This document shows positions 19,772 to 28,558 of a DNA stretch of 64,000 bases, piece after piece; within the stretch, counting starts at the first letter, position 1, and each line of letters opens with the position of its first letter. Both the position numbers and the translations under genes were made by a program. The notes beneath the pieces are model-generated. The model saw nothing but the letters and a program-made list of their open reading frames with translations. It was not told the DNA's origin and did no database searches. This DNA is from Prorocentrum cordatum (lineage: Eukaryota > Sar > Dinophyceae > Prorocentrales > Prorocentraceae), in assembly GCA_963575745.1 (NCBI GenBank), contig CAUYUJ010013869.1:264001-328000 (forward strand), written 5' to 3'.

Positions 19772-20932
19772 ATGGGAGGCGATGGCAAAGCAGCGGGGTA
19801 TATTGGGTGCAAAGCGTGCGGGTACAAGTGGAACTGGAGCAACAAAGTCGAGTGCTTCAAGTGCAAGGCGAAGCTCCGCCCCACCGTCGGCGCCCCACCG
19901 TCACCGTCTGGAGTTTGGGCACAGAATGGATCTCATTCTGCGGGTTGGCCACGCTCGGGACGGCAGTGGAAGAAGTGGGCACCATGGCGGTACTCTACGT
20001 ACGCAAGCACCACGGCAGGCTGGGACACCGTGGATGCGCAGATGGGCGACGTCGGCCAGCCCGACCCGCTCACCACGGTCTCCCTCATCACGAGCTTGGC
20101 AGCGTACCAGGGCGTCGGTGAGAAGATCGACCCCACCATCACGGCCGCCTTGGACACGCTACGTCGCAAGGCCCAGGAGGAGGAGGCCAACGCCAAGCCT
20201 GCACCAGCCCCACCCAAGCAGCGTACAGGCGCCCAGCTGCTGGCTGACGCCAATCGCTCGCTCAAGGAGCTGGACAACCGCATCGAGAAGCAGCGGACGA
20301 AGCTCACGGGCGCGCAGCTGTACTTGGATGACCAGCTCGAGAAGATGGAGAAGTTGGCCCAGCAGAGGGTCGAGGTGCAGCAGCGGCATCTCACGGCGCT
20401 CCAACAGGCCAACCAGGAGTCGGGCATCATCGTGGTCAAACCCGAAGAGAAGACCCTCAACGTCAAGTTCGAGTACGACGGCTCGCTCTTCGAGGGCCTC
20501 GAGGAGTGCGACATACCGACAGAGGAGATGGACAGCATCATGCAGTGGAAGAGCGAGCTGGAGCATTTCCAGAAGGAGCAGCTGGGCACCCTACAGGCGA
20601 AGTTCAAGTACATCGAGGAGATCCACCAGAAGGCAAAGATGGCCATGCAGGCCCCCAAAAAGAAGCGTAAGGTCGAAGCAGGAGCTGACGGGCCCAAGGC
20701 AGAGACAGTGGAGGAGGAACCCCCTGCGGCAGAGACACCCACCACAGCAACGGCAGCGACTGCGAGCAACGGCGCGGGTGCGGCAGCCATCAACCCTGAG
20801 GACGAGAAGAAGAAGATCAGGGACGCCAACCTGGCGGCCTTGGAGCAGGCTCGGGCTGAGAGGCGCAAGGCTCGCGAAGCTCATGGGCAAGCTGATGGTC
20901 TGGCTGATGGTGCTGGGCAGTCTGGGCTTTAG
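19772..20932 (+). CDS. Retrotransposon ORF1: zinc finger, coiled-coil, nuclear-localisation protein
   Basis: 386 codons from ATG 19772. Near the N-terminus CKACGYKWNWSNKVECFKCK (Cys13, 16, 28, 31) resembles a RanBP2-type zinc finger, with Trp and Asn between the Cys pairs. A long Lys/Glu/Gln-rich middle (about residues 145-300) has coiled-coil character (LLADANRSLKELDNRIEKQR). PKKKRKV at about residue 295 is identical to the classic monopartite nuclear localisation signal. The C-terminus is Ala/Glu-rich. By analogy with other non-LTR ORF1 proteins it should bind the element RNA and carry the complex into the nucleus. It ends 50 nt inside ORF2, which is in the +1 frame. ATG 19596, 176 nt upstream and in the ORF2 frame, would precede it in the mRNA. 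Confidence 0.75.
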   Translation: MGGDGKAAGYIGCKACGYKWNWSNKVECFKCKAKLRPTVGAPPSPSGVWAQNGSHSAGWPRSGRQWKKWAPWRYSTYASTTAGWDTVDAQMGDVGQPDPLTTVSLITSLAAYQGVGEKIDPTITAALDTLRRKAQEEEANAKPAPAPPKQRTGAQLLADANRSLKELDNRIEKQRTKLTGAQLYLDDQLEKMEKLAQQRVEVQQRHLTALQQANQESGIIVVKPEEKTLNVKFEYDGSLFEGLEECDIPTEEMDSIMQWKSELEHFQKEQLGTLQAKFKYIEEIHQKAKMAMQAPKKKRKVEAGADGPKAETVEEEPPAAETPTTATAATASNGAGAAAINPEDEKKKIRDANLAALEQARAERRKAREAHGQADGLADGAGQSGL

Positions 20933-23900
20933 CGAGGCGCAGTCCACCCAGCAGCAGAGCGAGGAGTTCCAGGTCCTGTTCGGCAACATTACGGAGTGGG
21001 GCCCACAGGTGCAGAACTACATACAGGGCCCAGCCGCGCAGCAGTTCGATTGCCTGGCGTTCGTGGAGACACATAAGGGGCCCAACCACGTCTCAGCCAT
21101 GAAGACGTTCCTGCAGAAGGAAGGATGGAAGGCGGCGATTACCCCCGCGGTCCCCAGTGGCAAGTCGGATAAAGGATTGTCTGCTGGTGAGCTTGTCGCC
21201 ACGCGCACACACATCCAGGCCGCGTCCTTGGAGCACTGGAAGGGCAAGCGCGACAAGCAAGGGGGCGCGGCCTTCGTCGGTTTCTCCCCCATGGTGCTGC
21301 ACCTCAGCATCGGCAATTTCATCATCATCGCGGCGTACCTACTGCCGACCCTGCGGTTCACGGGCAGGAACCGAAAGGTCATGGCATCCCTCACGGCCTT
21401 CGTGCGCTTGCTGAAGGACCCATGGCTCGTCGTGGCGGATTGGAACTGCGTCCCCACCGAGCTGCTCGCATCGGGTTGGATAGAGCAGATGCGAGGCGAG
21501 ATCATCACGGGCCCAGAGGAGGTCACATGCGACAAAGGCAAGGGCTCCCCCTACGACTACGGCGTTGTCGCGGCGGGCTGTAAGGAAGGGCTTACCATTG
21601 CCAAAGAGCTGACAGTACCATGGGCGACGCATTGTGGGCTTCGCATCAGGTTGGCAGGCAAGAAGCAGCGATGGTGGCACCGCACGCTGGACATTCCCAA
21701 AGCGTTGCCCACGGAGCCGAGGCCGAAGAAGCAGAAGGACCTGAACAGCAAGCGGAGTAAGCAGCAGGTACGCCGCCAACAGCGTCGCGAAGAGCTGGCA
21801 CCTGAACTTCGGCATGGTTTCGACCTTCTTGAGCAGGATCCAGGCACAACGGCTCCGGACACACCCCCGACAACTCAGACTCCAAGCGCGGCCTCACCGT
21901 CCATCAACTTCCACATCAGTAGCGCTACGTGGGAGTATGCCAAATGGGGATTGTCTGGTATCCCACCAGATATTCAACTCAGATGGGACCGATGGCGACC
22001 TCAGTCCTATCGTGACCGCCCACTGCTGGCGCAGAAGTTGGCGAGCAGCTACGGCAGGTGGATCGAGGCCGTGGAGGAGGCAGTCTTGCAGCATTCAGAG
22101 GTCCCTCAGCACCAACGAGACGGCTACCGTGGTAGGGCGCAGGGTTTCGGCATCAAGTGGAAAAAGAGCACAGCATCGCCAGGCAGACCGCATCTGTACA
22201 ATCCCGAGGCAGATTGGTGGGCCATCACGCACACGCAGGTGATCGCGATTAACGGCCTAGTGAAAAACAACAAAGACCCTCAGCAGCTACAACAACGAGG
22301 GCAAGATTTTCGACAGCGTATACAGCAGGTGCACGGGGTCAGCAAGCACAAGGATATCGAGCTGCTCAACCAGTGGCAGCAGCTGGCGCACGACATCTTC
22401 AGCCCAGTCCGTCAGGAGCGAGAGGACGTGATAGAGATCACCGAGAGGTTGGCAGGACAAGCTGCGCGGAGAGCTCTGGCAGATGGCACAAAGGGCTTCA
22501 TCAAGTGGGCGCAAGATATGTGGAAGAAGACCCCTGGGGCCTTGCACAGATGGACGAAGGACACGCAGCAGCCGCGGCTCGAAGAGATGATCTCAGGCAA
22601 GATCGTGGCCGACCCCATCCTCATCATGAGCCACAAGAGCGAAAGTTGGGCCAAGAAGTGGACGGCTGCACCGCATAGACAGACAGCACTTGCAGGCGCT
22701 CTTCGCCGTTGCCGACTCTCGGCAGCCCAAGAGGACCTCCCACAGCTCACGATCCAGGACCTCAACGCAGCCACCCACCGTATGGGGGTCAAGAAGGCAC
22801 GAGGTATCGATGCGATAGGTCCCTTGGACATCGAGAGGCTCCCTGACCAGGCCAAGTACGACTTTATGGATATCATCGCGCAAGCCGAAGAACATCTGAT
22901 GTGGCCTCCTCAAGTTCTCGGCACCATCGGCGCGATTGCGGGCAAACCAGCAGGAGGTGATCGGGTCCTCGGGCTTTTACCTATGACGATTCGTATATGG
23001 TCACGAATGCGTTCGGGAGTGGTCGAGTCGTGGACGCAGCAGTTGGAGGACAATTGGGGTACTGCGTTGCGTGGTTCCTCAGCGCTACGGGCGGCATTGC
23101 TGCGAGCTACCCTCGACGAGACGGGTCACTCCATGGGCATTGCACATGCGGAGTTGTTCGCGGATATGGAGCAGTTCTACGATTCGTTGGACTTGGGCTG
23201 GCTAATCGACACGGGGATCGAGCTGGATTTCTCACCGACAGTTATGGCTATGGAGGTGGAAGCTTTCCTGGGGCCACGACACCCCAAGCACACGGAGTGG
23301 ATCGGGCCTAGGATCGACCCGTCATGTTCGATCGTGGCGGGCTCAGCTCAAAGGACCAGGTTCGCCAAGGTGTACCTCTTCCCGCTCTTAGACGCAGCCC
23401 AGAAGCGAGTCCAGGCAGCGGGTCTGTGGACGTACGTGGACGACACGGTTGGAAGGGTCGAAGGTACCGAGGGGACGGTGGAGCAGCAGATGGTGGAGTT
23501 GGTCGTTGAGTTCATCATCCAGGCAGAGCAGCGCAGCCTCATCATCTCGCCCAAGACGGTGCTCGTGGCATCCAATCCCAAGCTCCGAAGACGAATCTGG
23601 CGTAGACTACAGCACCGAGGACTCCCTGGCAAGCAACAAAGCGACATGGTGGACTTGGGCACCGACGTCAGTGGCATGGGCAAGCGCACGCAGAAAAAGG
23701 CTCGGGCGCGGCAGCGAAAGGCCAAGCAGCGAGCGGGCAAGATCTTCAGACTACGAAGGATGGCGACGCGAGTGGCGAGGATCACCCAGGGCCTTTTCAC
23801 CACAGGCGTTTCCCCGCAGGAGTCTTATGGGCACGAGGTCTGGGGCATTGCACCTAGCCGAATATTACAGTTACGACGTATGGCCATGAAGTCGGCGGCG

Positions 23901-26255
23901 GGCACAGGGCCAGGAAGGTGCTTATCCACTGGTATGGCTGTGCTGTACCACCTGAAGGACCCTGGCATCAGCTTGCGACGGCAACTTGTCAGCGAATGGC
24001 TACACCAATGGCTCCTTCACCCAGAAATTCACCGACGAGTGCGACAAGTATGGGGGCCGACTTACCGTAAGTTGGCCAGAGCAGGCACGCAGCTGTGGCG
24101 TAAGGTACACGGTCCAGTGGCAGCGGTGCAGGCTACTCTAATGGCGGCGGGGTGGAAGCCAATCCAGGCGGCACTATGGAAGCGACCGACACCACAAGGA
24201 GACGAACAATGGCAGCTCCCCTTCATAGATGACGATGGCAATTGCGACATCGATGCTATTGAGTACACACAGCTGCTGGAGGATCTGGAGTACGACCTAG
24301 AAATGGCGCGGTGGGCTCAAGCGGCTACGCATTTGCACGGGGACGACTTGCAACGAGGAGGAGACATATGGCACATAAGTAAGGATCAGCAAAGATACAG
24401 CCAGCGGGCCGAATGGCAAGATTGGGCACTCAATAATGTTGTGGTTACGGGTGGGCAGTGGACTCGGCAACGGCAGATTCAGGCAGGCAACGAGTGCGAC
24501 ACGAATATCTGCGAGAGGTGCAAGCAGGAGCCCGAGACCATCTTCCACCGCATCTACACCTGCACGGCCAACACAGGACACGAAAACTACGAGAAGACGG
24601 ACTACTTGGCGCCAAAGGCGCTCGCTGGCGTGGAGGCAAATCCGACCTTATGGCTCCGAGGTATCCCGCCCAGAGAGCTCACTCACCCCGTGGTCAACGA
24701 CGTCGGCAGACAGGACTATGTCAGGTTCGGCGACCACGAAGCAGCTCGAGTGCCAGGGCGCAGTCTGTATCTATTTGGTGATGGCTCAGGCGGTTTCCAC
24801 GGCGGCGACCCCCGAAGGAGACGAGTAGGCATCGGAGTGGCGACCATGAAGATGATCGACGGCAAGCGGAGCATGTCAGCAGGTACGATGGCAGACCTAC
24901 CAGGACGGCGTCAAACCGTACCGCGGGCAGAGATCACGGCCTTCGCGATCGCCATAGAGGAAACGAGAGGGGGCATAGTTTACGTCACGGACCACTACCC
25001 GCTTCTCACAGCTTGGACAAAAGGCAGAGCTCAAGACCCTGGCCGAGGTAAGAACGCGGATTTATGGGCGCGCATCAAGAGGGCGGTGATGGACACGTCC
25101 CCCAGACACATCGTAGTGGAGTGGACCCCGTCGCACCAGAACGGGGACGAGGCCGAGCTAGTCAACCCGATTTTCGCGATGGGAAACAGCTTTGCAGACG
25201 CATTGGCTACGGTTGCGGCAGAAGCTTCTTGGGAAAGAGTGTGCGCGCCACTACCACGGACAGACGAATGGGACGCGATCTGTGCTCACGTACGATTGCG
25301 AGCGAGGCAGGCCTTGGCGGACACGGCGAACATCGACCCCTGGTGCGCTGAGAGGCCCTCCACAGCCAAGCCCAAAGCCAAGAGGGACCGAGTAAAGGAA
25401 GTCGTCGACAAGATGAAGCAGCACGATATGGTCAGGCTCAAGAATAAGTGGTTTTGCACAGCCTGCAGACAGTACATCACAGCGGACGCCCTGCAGGAGT
25501 TTGCCACGACGGAATGCAACGCTACGTTCATCACGGCCAACGAGATAGTCGAGGCAAAGGGCGACAGGTTCATGGGCAATGGCAAGATACATCGCAGTCA
25601 CGTGGTCAGTGAATGGGCGCGGTACGGATTGCCATTCTGTGCGCGGTGCGCAGCGCATGGCACGACCATCGGGAAAAGGCTACGTGAGCAGTACAGCGAG
25701 ACGATCACCAAGTACGGGCAGGATGCGCTCAACAAGATTCGGGACGGACGCTACCCTGGCTACAGGAAAGAACCACCACAAGCTGCACAAGAGGCTCAAA
25801 TAGTTAGGCAAGTGCGAGAGCTACATGATCAAGAACGGCTAGCGCCACATGAGTACTGCGGCCCATTGGTTTTGAAGGAGCCCCCTCCAGAACCTCATCC
25901 TGCACCCCGACCGACACGGATTACGAGAAAGACGCCAGCGGCAAGCTTTCGGCCAGCAGCGGTACACCCACCAGATTGTGAGTGCGACCCTCTGCCCGAG
26001 CCGATGTTACAGGAGTTGGAGGATTACGACGACCCCGAGGTGCAGAGGGACATCGACGACTTCTTCAGCGAAGCTCCCCTGCGCGGTGAGGGGTTAGACC
26101 GCGGCGTACCCCAGCGTGGCGAGGGGTTAGGCCACTCCATGCCCCAGCACGGTGAGGGGTTAGACCGTGCAGATCGTCGTCATGCAGCTGGATCGGAAAC
26201 TCCCCCCCCGCGGCACGCACTGGATGCGCGCAGCCATGTCGGCCACGAGTGCTGA
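20883..26255 (+). CDS. Retrotransposon ORF2: endonuclease, reverse transcriptase, RNase H
   Basis: 1790 codons from ATG 20883, chosen because it overlaps the ORF1 stop and directly precedes the endonuclease. Residues about 31-257: APE-type endonuclease (LFGNITEW, AFVETH, VVADWN, YDYGVV, PWATHCGL). About 630-900: reverse transcriptase, with GIDAIGPLDIERL, motif A ADMEQFYDSLD and catalytic TYVDD near 851. About 1204-1235: CCHC-like knuckle (CDTNICERCK...H...C). About 1295-1460: RNase H with DGSG, RAEITAF, YVTDHYPLL and WTPSHQ, all key acidic residues present. About 1524-1590: a further Cys/His zinc domain (CTACRQY...CARCAAH). The tail runs into GEGLDR/GEGLGH repeats encoded by hairpin units. 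The same frame stays open upstream to ATG 19596 (2219 codons), but that part overlaps ORF1 and has shadow composition. Role: nicking of target DNA and target-primed reverse transcription. Confidence 0.9.
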   Translation: MGKLMVWLMVLGSLGFSEAQSTQQQSEEFQVLFGNITEWGPQVQNYIQGPAAQQFDCLAFVETHKGPNHVSAMKTFLQKEGWKAAITPAVPSGKSDKGLSAGELVATRTHIQAASLEHWKGKRDKQGGAAFVGFSPMVLHLSIGNFIIIAAYLLPTLRFTGRNRKVMASLTAFVRLLKDPWLVVADWNCVPTELLASGWIEQMRGEIITGPEEVTCDKGKGSPYDYGVVAAGCKEGLTIAKELTVPWATHCGLRIRLAGKKQRWWHRTLDIPKALPTEPRPKKQKDLNSKRSKQQVRRQQRREELAPELRHGFDLLEQDPGTTAPDTPPTTQTPSAASPSINFHISSATWEYAKWGLSGIPPDIQLRWDRWRPQSYRDRPLLAQKLASSYGRWIEAVEEAVLQHSEVPQHQRDGYRGRAQGFGIKWKKSTASPGRPHLYNPEADWWAITHTQVIAINGLVKNNKDPQQLQQRGQDFRQRIQQVHGVSKHKDIELLNQWQQLAHDIFSPVRQEREDVIEITERLAGQAARRALADGTKGFIKWAQDMWKKTPGALHRWTKDTQQPRLEEMISGKIVADPILIMSHKSESWAKKWTAAPHRQTALAGALRRCRLSAAQEDLPQLTIQDLNAATHRMGVKKARGIDAIGPLDIERLPDQAKYDFMDIIAQAEEHLMWPPQVLGTIGAIAGKPAGGDRVLGLLPMTIRIWSRMRSGVVESWTQQLEDNWGTALRGSSALRAALLRATLDETGHSMGIAHAELFADMEQFYDSLDLGWLIDTGIELDFSPTVMAMEVEAFLGPRHPKHTEWIGPRIDPSCSIVAGSAQRTRFAKVYLFPLLDAAQKRVQAAGLWTYVDDTVGRVEGTEGTVEQQMVELVVEFIIQAEQRSLIISPKTVLVASNPKLRRRIWRRLQHRGLPGKQQSDMVDLGTDVSGMGKRTQKKARARQRKAKQRAGKIFRLRRMATRVARITQGLFTTGVSPQESYGHEVWGIAPSRILQLRRMAMKSAAGTGPGRCLSTGMAVLYHLKDPGISLRRQLVSEWLHQWLLHPEIHRRVRQVWGPTYRKLARAGTQLWRKVHGPVAAVQATLMAAGWKPIQAALWKRPTPQGDEQWQLPFIDDDGNCDIDAIEYTQLLEDLEYDLEMARWAQAATHLHGDDLQRGGDIWHISKDQQRYSQRAEWQDWALNNVVVTGGQWTRQRQIQAGNECDTNICERCKQEPETIFHRIYTCTANTGHENYEKTDYLAPKALAGVEANPTLWLRGIPPRELTHPVVNDVGRQDYVRFGDHEAARVPGRSLYLFGDGSGGFHGGDPRRRRVGIGVATMKMIDGKRSMSAGTMADLPGRRQTVPRAEITAFAIAIEETRGGIVYVTDHYPLLTAWTKGRAQDPGRGKNADLWARIKRAVMDTSPRHIVVEWTPSHQNGDEAELVNPIFAMGNSFADALATVAAEASWERVCAPLPRTDEWDAICAHVRLRARQALADTANIDPWCAERPSTAKPKAKRDRVKEVVDKMKQHDMVRLKNKWFCTACRQYITADALQEFATTECNATFITANEIVEAKGDRFMGNGKIHRSHVVSEWARYGLPFCARCAAHGTTIGKRLREQYSETITKYGQDALNKIRDGRYPGYRKEPPQAAQEAQIVRQVRELHDQERLAPHEYCGPLVLKEPPPEPHPAPRPTRITRKTPAASFRPAAVHPPDCECDPLPEPMLQELEDYDDPEVQRDIDDFFSEAPLRGEGLDRGVPQRGEGLGHSMPQHGEGLDRADRRHAAGSETPPPRHALDARSHVGHEC

Positions 26256-27782
26256 AAGTACCGACCGTGGGGGGAGTCAGAACGGATTGGACAGCCATAA
26301 CCACGACGACAACTGCATGATGGACGACAACAGCGGAGTATTGGATCAAGCTCCAGGCGCGATGGGACTACCGCCGATCGTCGAGGACACGGGGCCGCAA
26401 AATTATGCCGATATTCGCGCTGATCCTAGAGAGTGGGCAACACTGTGGTACGACGATCTTACGTGCTTGGCCAGAGACAGCGACAGCTGGCAGGAGTGGT
26501 GCGTAGCGATGCTCACGCAGATGCTCACCGACGAGAACAACCACCCGCTGTGCCGCACATTGAGGCGCTGGTTCCCTGGGCAGACGATGCAGCAGATCAT
26601 CGAGCAGCAGTGCGGAAGTGCGTGGAGGCAAACGACGGCGAGAAGGGATGAGTTCTACGAACGACTCCATGCGCCAGAGACGGAACCTGAAGAGCATCGC
26701 AGATTGGCTCATCGGCATTGGCGTGAACTTGCACGGCTACGAGACATGTTCCGCAGGGCGTTAGGTGATCGGGCGCCAGACAGACAACGGGCGCCACCAC
26801 CACGACGGCCTGAACCAGATGACGATCAAGCAGGAGACCCCGTCGAAGCTGGCCTCAGTCGCGGCAGCTGGTTTTGCAGGCTGGAGCGGGCGACTGCTGG
26901 GAGTACGGCGGCCACGAGTGCACGACCTCCATCCCAAGGGTGGCCTCCAGCGAAGGCTGAGAGGGCCCCTGCCAGTTACCTCCATGAGGGGAGGAAGGCT
27001 CCCCACTGTCCGCTTTCGGGCGACGCAAGTCGGAGCCGTGCTGGCGGCGGCCGATCGGCTGGAGGAGGTGCTCCCTCACGCGCAAGAAGGACGTGCAGGG
27101 TTTCCACGGCGACAAGCGCATCGGCGGCAACATCAAGTCCAGCGGGTGAGGGACCCCTGCGTGGCGAGGGGTTAGGCCACGACGCTCCCCAGCGCGGCGA
27201 GGGTTAGGCCGCTGGGAACATACACTGGCGTGCTCGAGCAGGTTAGCCAAGGCAGCGGCAGGCGACTACATCGGGCTCGAGCTCTACGATGAGGACGACG
27301 ACACCGCACCCCAGCACGGCGAGGGGTTAGGCCGTATCGGTGAGGAAGGACCCCATCGAGGCGAAGGAGAGCAGAGGCTCGAGGGGCGGCGTCCTGATGG
27401 GCAGGAGATTGTGGGGGAGCAGCTCCATGAGCACCCTGACGCGATCTCCCCGAGCCAGGGGCAGCCCGACGACCGCTCCGAGTGGAGGAAAGCACCCCAG
27501 CGCGGTGAGGGGTTAGACCGCGGCAGTGAGCGGGAGCAGTACGGGAAGCAGCACGACGCATCCCAGCGCGGTGAGGGGTTAGACCGCAGCCGACCCCTGC
27601 AGGGCGAGACTGCGGGGTCAGGCGATCCCCAGCACGGTGAGGGGTTAGACCGTAGCGTTCCCCAGCGTGGCGAGGGGTTAGGCCACCAACCCCAGCGCGG
27701 TGAGGGGTTAGACCGCTTCTTTCCCCCGCGTGGCGAGGGGTTAGGCCACACGTTTCCCCAGCGCGGCGAGGGGTTAGGCCGC
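26082..27782 (+). repeat. Array of 13 covarying hairpins with invariant loop
   Basis: Thirteen units share loop GAGGGGTTAG (one has GAGGGTTAG) between perfectly complementary 5-7-bp arms, usually preceded by CCCCAG. Positions: 26082-26103, 26116-26135, 26147-26170, 27160-27181, 27194-27212, 27316-27335, 27501-27522, 27568-27587, 27634-27653, 27667-27686, 27697-27716, 27730-27749, 27763-27782. Arms vary (GCGGT/ACCGC, GTGGC/GCCAC, ACGGT/ACCGT, ACGGC/GCCGT, GCGGC/GCCGC) but always pair. All lie in the 3' part of the retrotransposon, the first three within the end of ORF2 and the rest in the ORF3 region. Confidence 0.9.
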
Positions 27783-28031
27783 AGTGGAGCGATTTCGAGC
27801 TCGAGCAAGTTGGCGAGTGTGCAGCCTGCCGACTACATTGAGCTGGAGCTCTACGAGGAGGACGACGTGGTGTCCCCCGCCAGCGGCGAGTTGCAGGCGC
27901 AGCCCTGTGCGCCTGCCGCCGCCGCCGCCGCTCGCTGGCCCGCCGTCGTGAACCCTTGTGTGCCTGTGCGGGCACCAAGGAGTGGGCCCTCGCTGGCCAA
28001 TGGGCCGACGAGCGGCGGTGGAACTGACTGA
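26182..28031 (+). pseudogene. Retrotransposon ORF3, split by a probable 1-nt frameshift
   Basis: From ATG 26182 (overlapping the end of ORF2 by 74 nt) a frame runs to a TAG at 27205-27207, and a second frame continues from there to TGA at 28031. The break falls in the loop of the fifth hairpin, which has three Gs where the other twelve have four; the two frames would be continuous with a normal loop. The first part contains WATLWYDDLTCLARDSDSWQ and HRHWRELARLRDMFRRALGD, no known domain. The second part has two related modules, DYIGLELYDEDD (27270) and DYIELELYEEDD (27832), separated by GEGLDR-type repeats. Function unknown; a translational frameshift at the G run is an alternative to mutation. 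The mid-region 26880-27120 is compositionally doubtful. Confidence 0.55.
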
Positions 28032-28115
28032 TAGAGAAATCCACGGGCTCGCCATGTCGAGTGGGGGCTTCGGTGCCTGCTCGGGGTGGCGGGTCTAGTG
28101 GCGTGCCTAACCTAA

Positions 28116-28132
28116 TCCCTCCTCCCTCTTCC
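28116..28132 (+). repeat. Target-site duplication, right copy
   Basis: TCCCTCCTCCCTCTTCC, identical to 19553-19569, directly after the CCTAACCTAA end of the element. Confidence 0.65.
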
Positions 28133-28390
28133 CTCCCCTCCTCCCTCCTCCCTCCCCCCTCCTCCCTCCTCCCTCCCCTCCTCCTCCTGCCTCCTCCCTC
28201 CTCCCTCCTTCCTCCTCCGTCCTTCCTCCCCCCTCCTCTCTCGTCCTCCTCCTCCTCCTCCACCTCGTCCTCCTCGTCCTCCTCGTCTTCCATGTTCTCC
28301 TCCTCCTCCCCCTCCTCCTCCTCCTCCTCCTCCTCCTCCTCCTCCTCCTCCTCCTCCTCCTCCACCTCCTCCTCCTCCTCCTCCCCCCTC
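28133..28390. repeat. CCT microsatellite at the 3' side of the non-LTR element
   Basis: CCT/CCCT/TCC repeats continuing the tract interrupted by the insertion; same strand orientation as 19316-19552. Confidence 0.9.
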
Positions 28391-28558
28391 CGAGGTGCCC
28401 TCGGGTAGGCCGCCATGCGCGGGGTGCTCCGCCCGCGCAGCACCCGCAGGCCCACCGCCCGCGGCGCGCCGGTGCCCCGCAGGCGCTCCTCGCGGCTCCG
28501 CCCGCTGGAGAGATGGCGGGCCCCGGGCGCCAGGGGGGGGGCAGGATAGGAGCGAGGA

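Larger units (their letters stand above)
19570..28115 (+). mobile_element. Full-length non-LTR retrotransposon beginning with a spliced leader
   Basis: An 8546-bp element with ORF1, ORF2 (endonuclease-RT-RNase H) and ORF3 on the plus strand. Its left edge coincides exactly with the 22-nt DinoSL and its right edge ends in CCTAACCTAA, without a poly(A) tail. A 17-bp direct repeat flanks both edges and both flanks are CCT microsatellite. The order EN, RT, Cys-rich knuckle, RNase H matches the I/R1/Tad-like assemblage of non-LTR elements; finer placement needs a tree. The SL at the edge indicates that the inserted copy was reverse-transcribed from a trans-spliced mRNA. ORF1 and ORF2 are intact, so the copy looks young; ORF3 carries a probable 1-nt deletion. 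Confidence 0.85.

Noticed and set aside
19596-20882. N-terminal 429-residue extension of ORF2 as a real protein domain
   Set aside because: Arg/Ser/Thr-rich shadow composition over ORF1, which itself has clear zinc finger, coiled coil and NLS; kept only as a finding.
26082-27782. CRISPR-like array
   Set aside because: Units are irregularly spaced, partly inside coding sequence, with unequal spacers; the genome is eukaryotic and no cas genes exist.
28106-28115. Telomere-like CCTAACCTAA
   Set aside because: Only two 5-bp units and not the CCCTAAA type expected for dinoflagellates; more likely the short terminal repeat of the element.
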